Shown here: positions 5,952-6,057 of the stretch, in pieces
Layout of the letters: each line of letters opens with the position of its first letter
How positions within the stretch are numbered: position 1 is the stretch's first letter
NCBI GenBank assembly: GCA_031274075.1
Contig: JAISQQ010000318.1
Location: 1-6,057, forward strand
DNA from: Accumulibacter sp.
GTDB taxonomy: Bacteria; Pseudomonadota; Gammaproteobacteria; Burkholderiales; Rhodocyclaceae
Length of the DNA: 6,057 nt
Direction: 5' to 3'
Translations under genes and position numbers: made by a program
The notes under the pieces: model-generated
What the model saw: only the letters and a program-made list of their open reading frames with translations
What the model was told of the DNA's origin: nothing
The model's database searches: none

Positions 5952-5981
5952 AAAATGGGCGCTTCGGCGCCCGTTTTTTTT
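5952..5981 (+). terminator. Rho-independent terminator of the porin gene
   Basis: GGGCGC (5957-5962) and GCGCCC (5967-5972) pair perfectly around a TTCG tetraloop and are followed, after one G, by eight T residues (5974-5981). AAAA upstream (5952-5955) can extend the stem into the T-run. It lies 26-55 bp after the porin stop, a textbook intrinsic terminator. Confidence 0.95.
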
Positions 5982-6035
5982 CCCCGGCGGTCACGGTTCC
6001 CGACGCCTGTGATGTTTGCGATTTTCCCTGGGAGC

Positions 6036-6057
6036 GCGGGGCACCCGCCCCGCTTTT
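6036..6057 (+). terminator. Second terminator-like hairpin at the right edge, possibly cut
   Basis: GCGGGG (6036-6041) pairs with CCCCGC (6048-6053) around a 6-nt loop, followed by TTTT up to the window end. The T-run may continue outside. It could back up the porin terminator on the plus strand; on the minus strand no T-run follows the stem. The 54 bp between the two hairpins hold nothing recognisable. Confidence 0.45.

Overview
The window looks like a chromosomal segment of a high-GC Gram-negative bacterium, most probably a betaproteobacterium (Rhodocyclales or a relative). Three things support this: the two-subunit glycyl-tRNA synthetase, the gene order glyQ-glyS-gmhB-plsC, and a porin with the QSNVTVYGVADIGY-type N-terminus and terminal phenylalanine seen in betaproteobacterial trimeric porins. 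The taxon is inferred from family knowledge, not from a database search.

Layout. Positions 1-4165 hold four tightly packed minus-strand genes, read from right to left: glyQ (glycyl-tRNA synthetase alpha), glyS (beta), gmhB (heptose bisphosphate phosphatase) and plsC (1-acylglycerol-3-phosphate acyltransferase, cut by the left window edge). One base separates glyQ from glyS, and both downstream junctions are 4-bp ATGA overlaps, so this is almost certainly one transcript with coupled translation. Positions 4166-4843 form a 678-bp divergent intergenic region with no credible gene but a high density of repeats: a TCAGGTG heptamer array, a 42-bp tandem duplication whose hairpin core recurs inverted, a pair of inverted 28-nt dRS3-like palindromes and a 15-bp tandem repeat. 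It ends in a leader with two hairpins. Positions 4844-5926 encode a 360-residue outer-membrane porin on the plus strand, followed by a strong intrinsic terminator and a second terminator-like hairpin at the right edge.

Function. The left operon combines translation (charging of tRNA-Gly) with envelope synthesis: ADP-heptose for the LPS core, and phosphatidic acid for phospholipids. The porin is a separate, divergently transcribed unit of visibly lower GC.

No new multi-gene system is present. The points most worth checking are the 12-bp hairpin that buries the porin ribosome-binding site, the hairpin family with compensatory arm changes between glyQ and the porin, and the repeat-encoded low-complexity N-terminus of GlyS.
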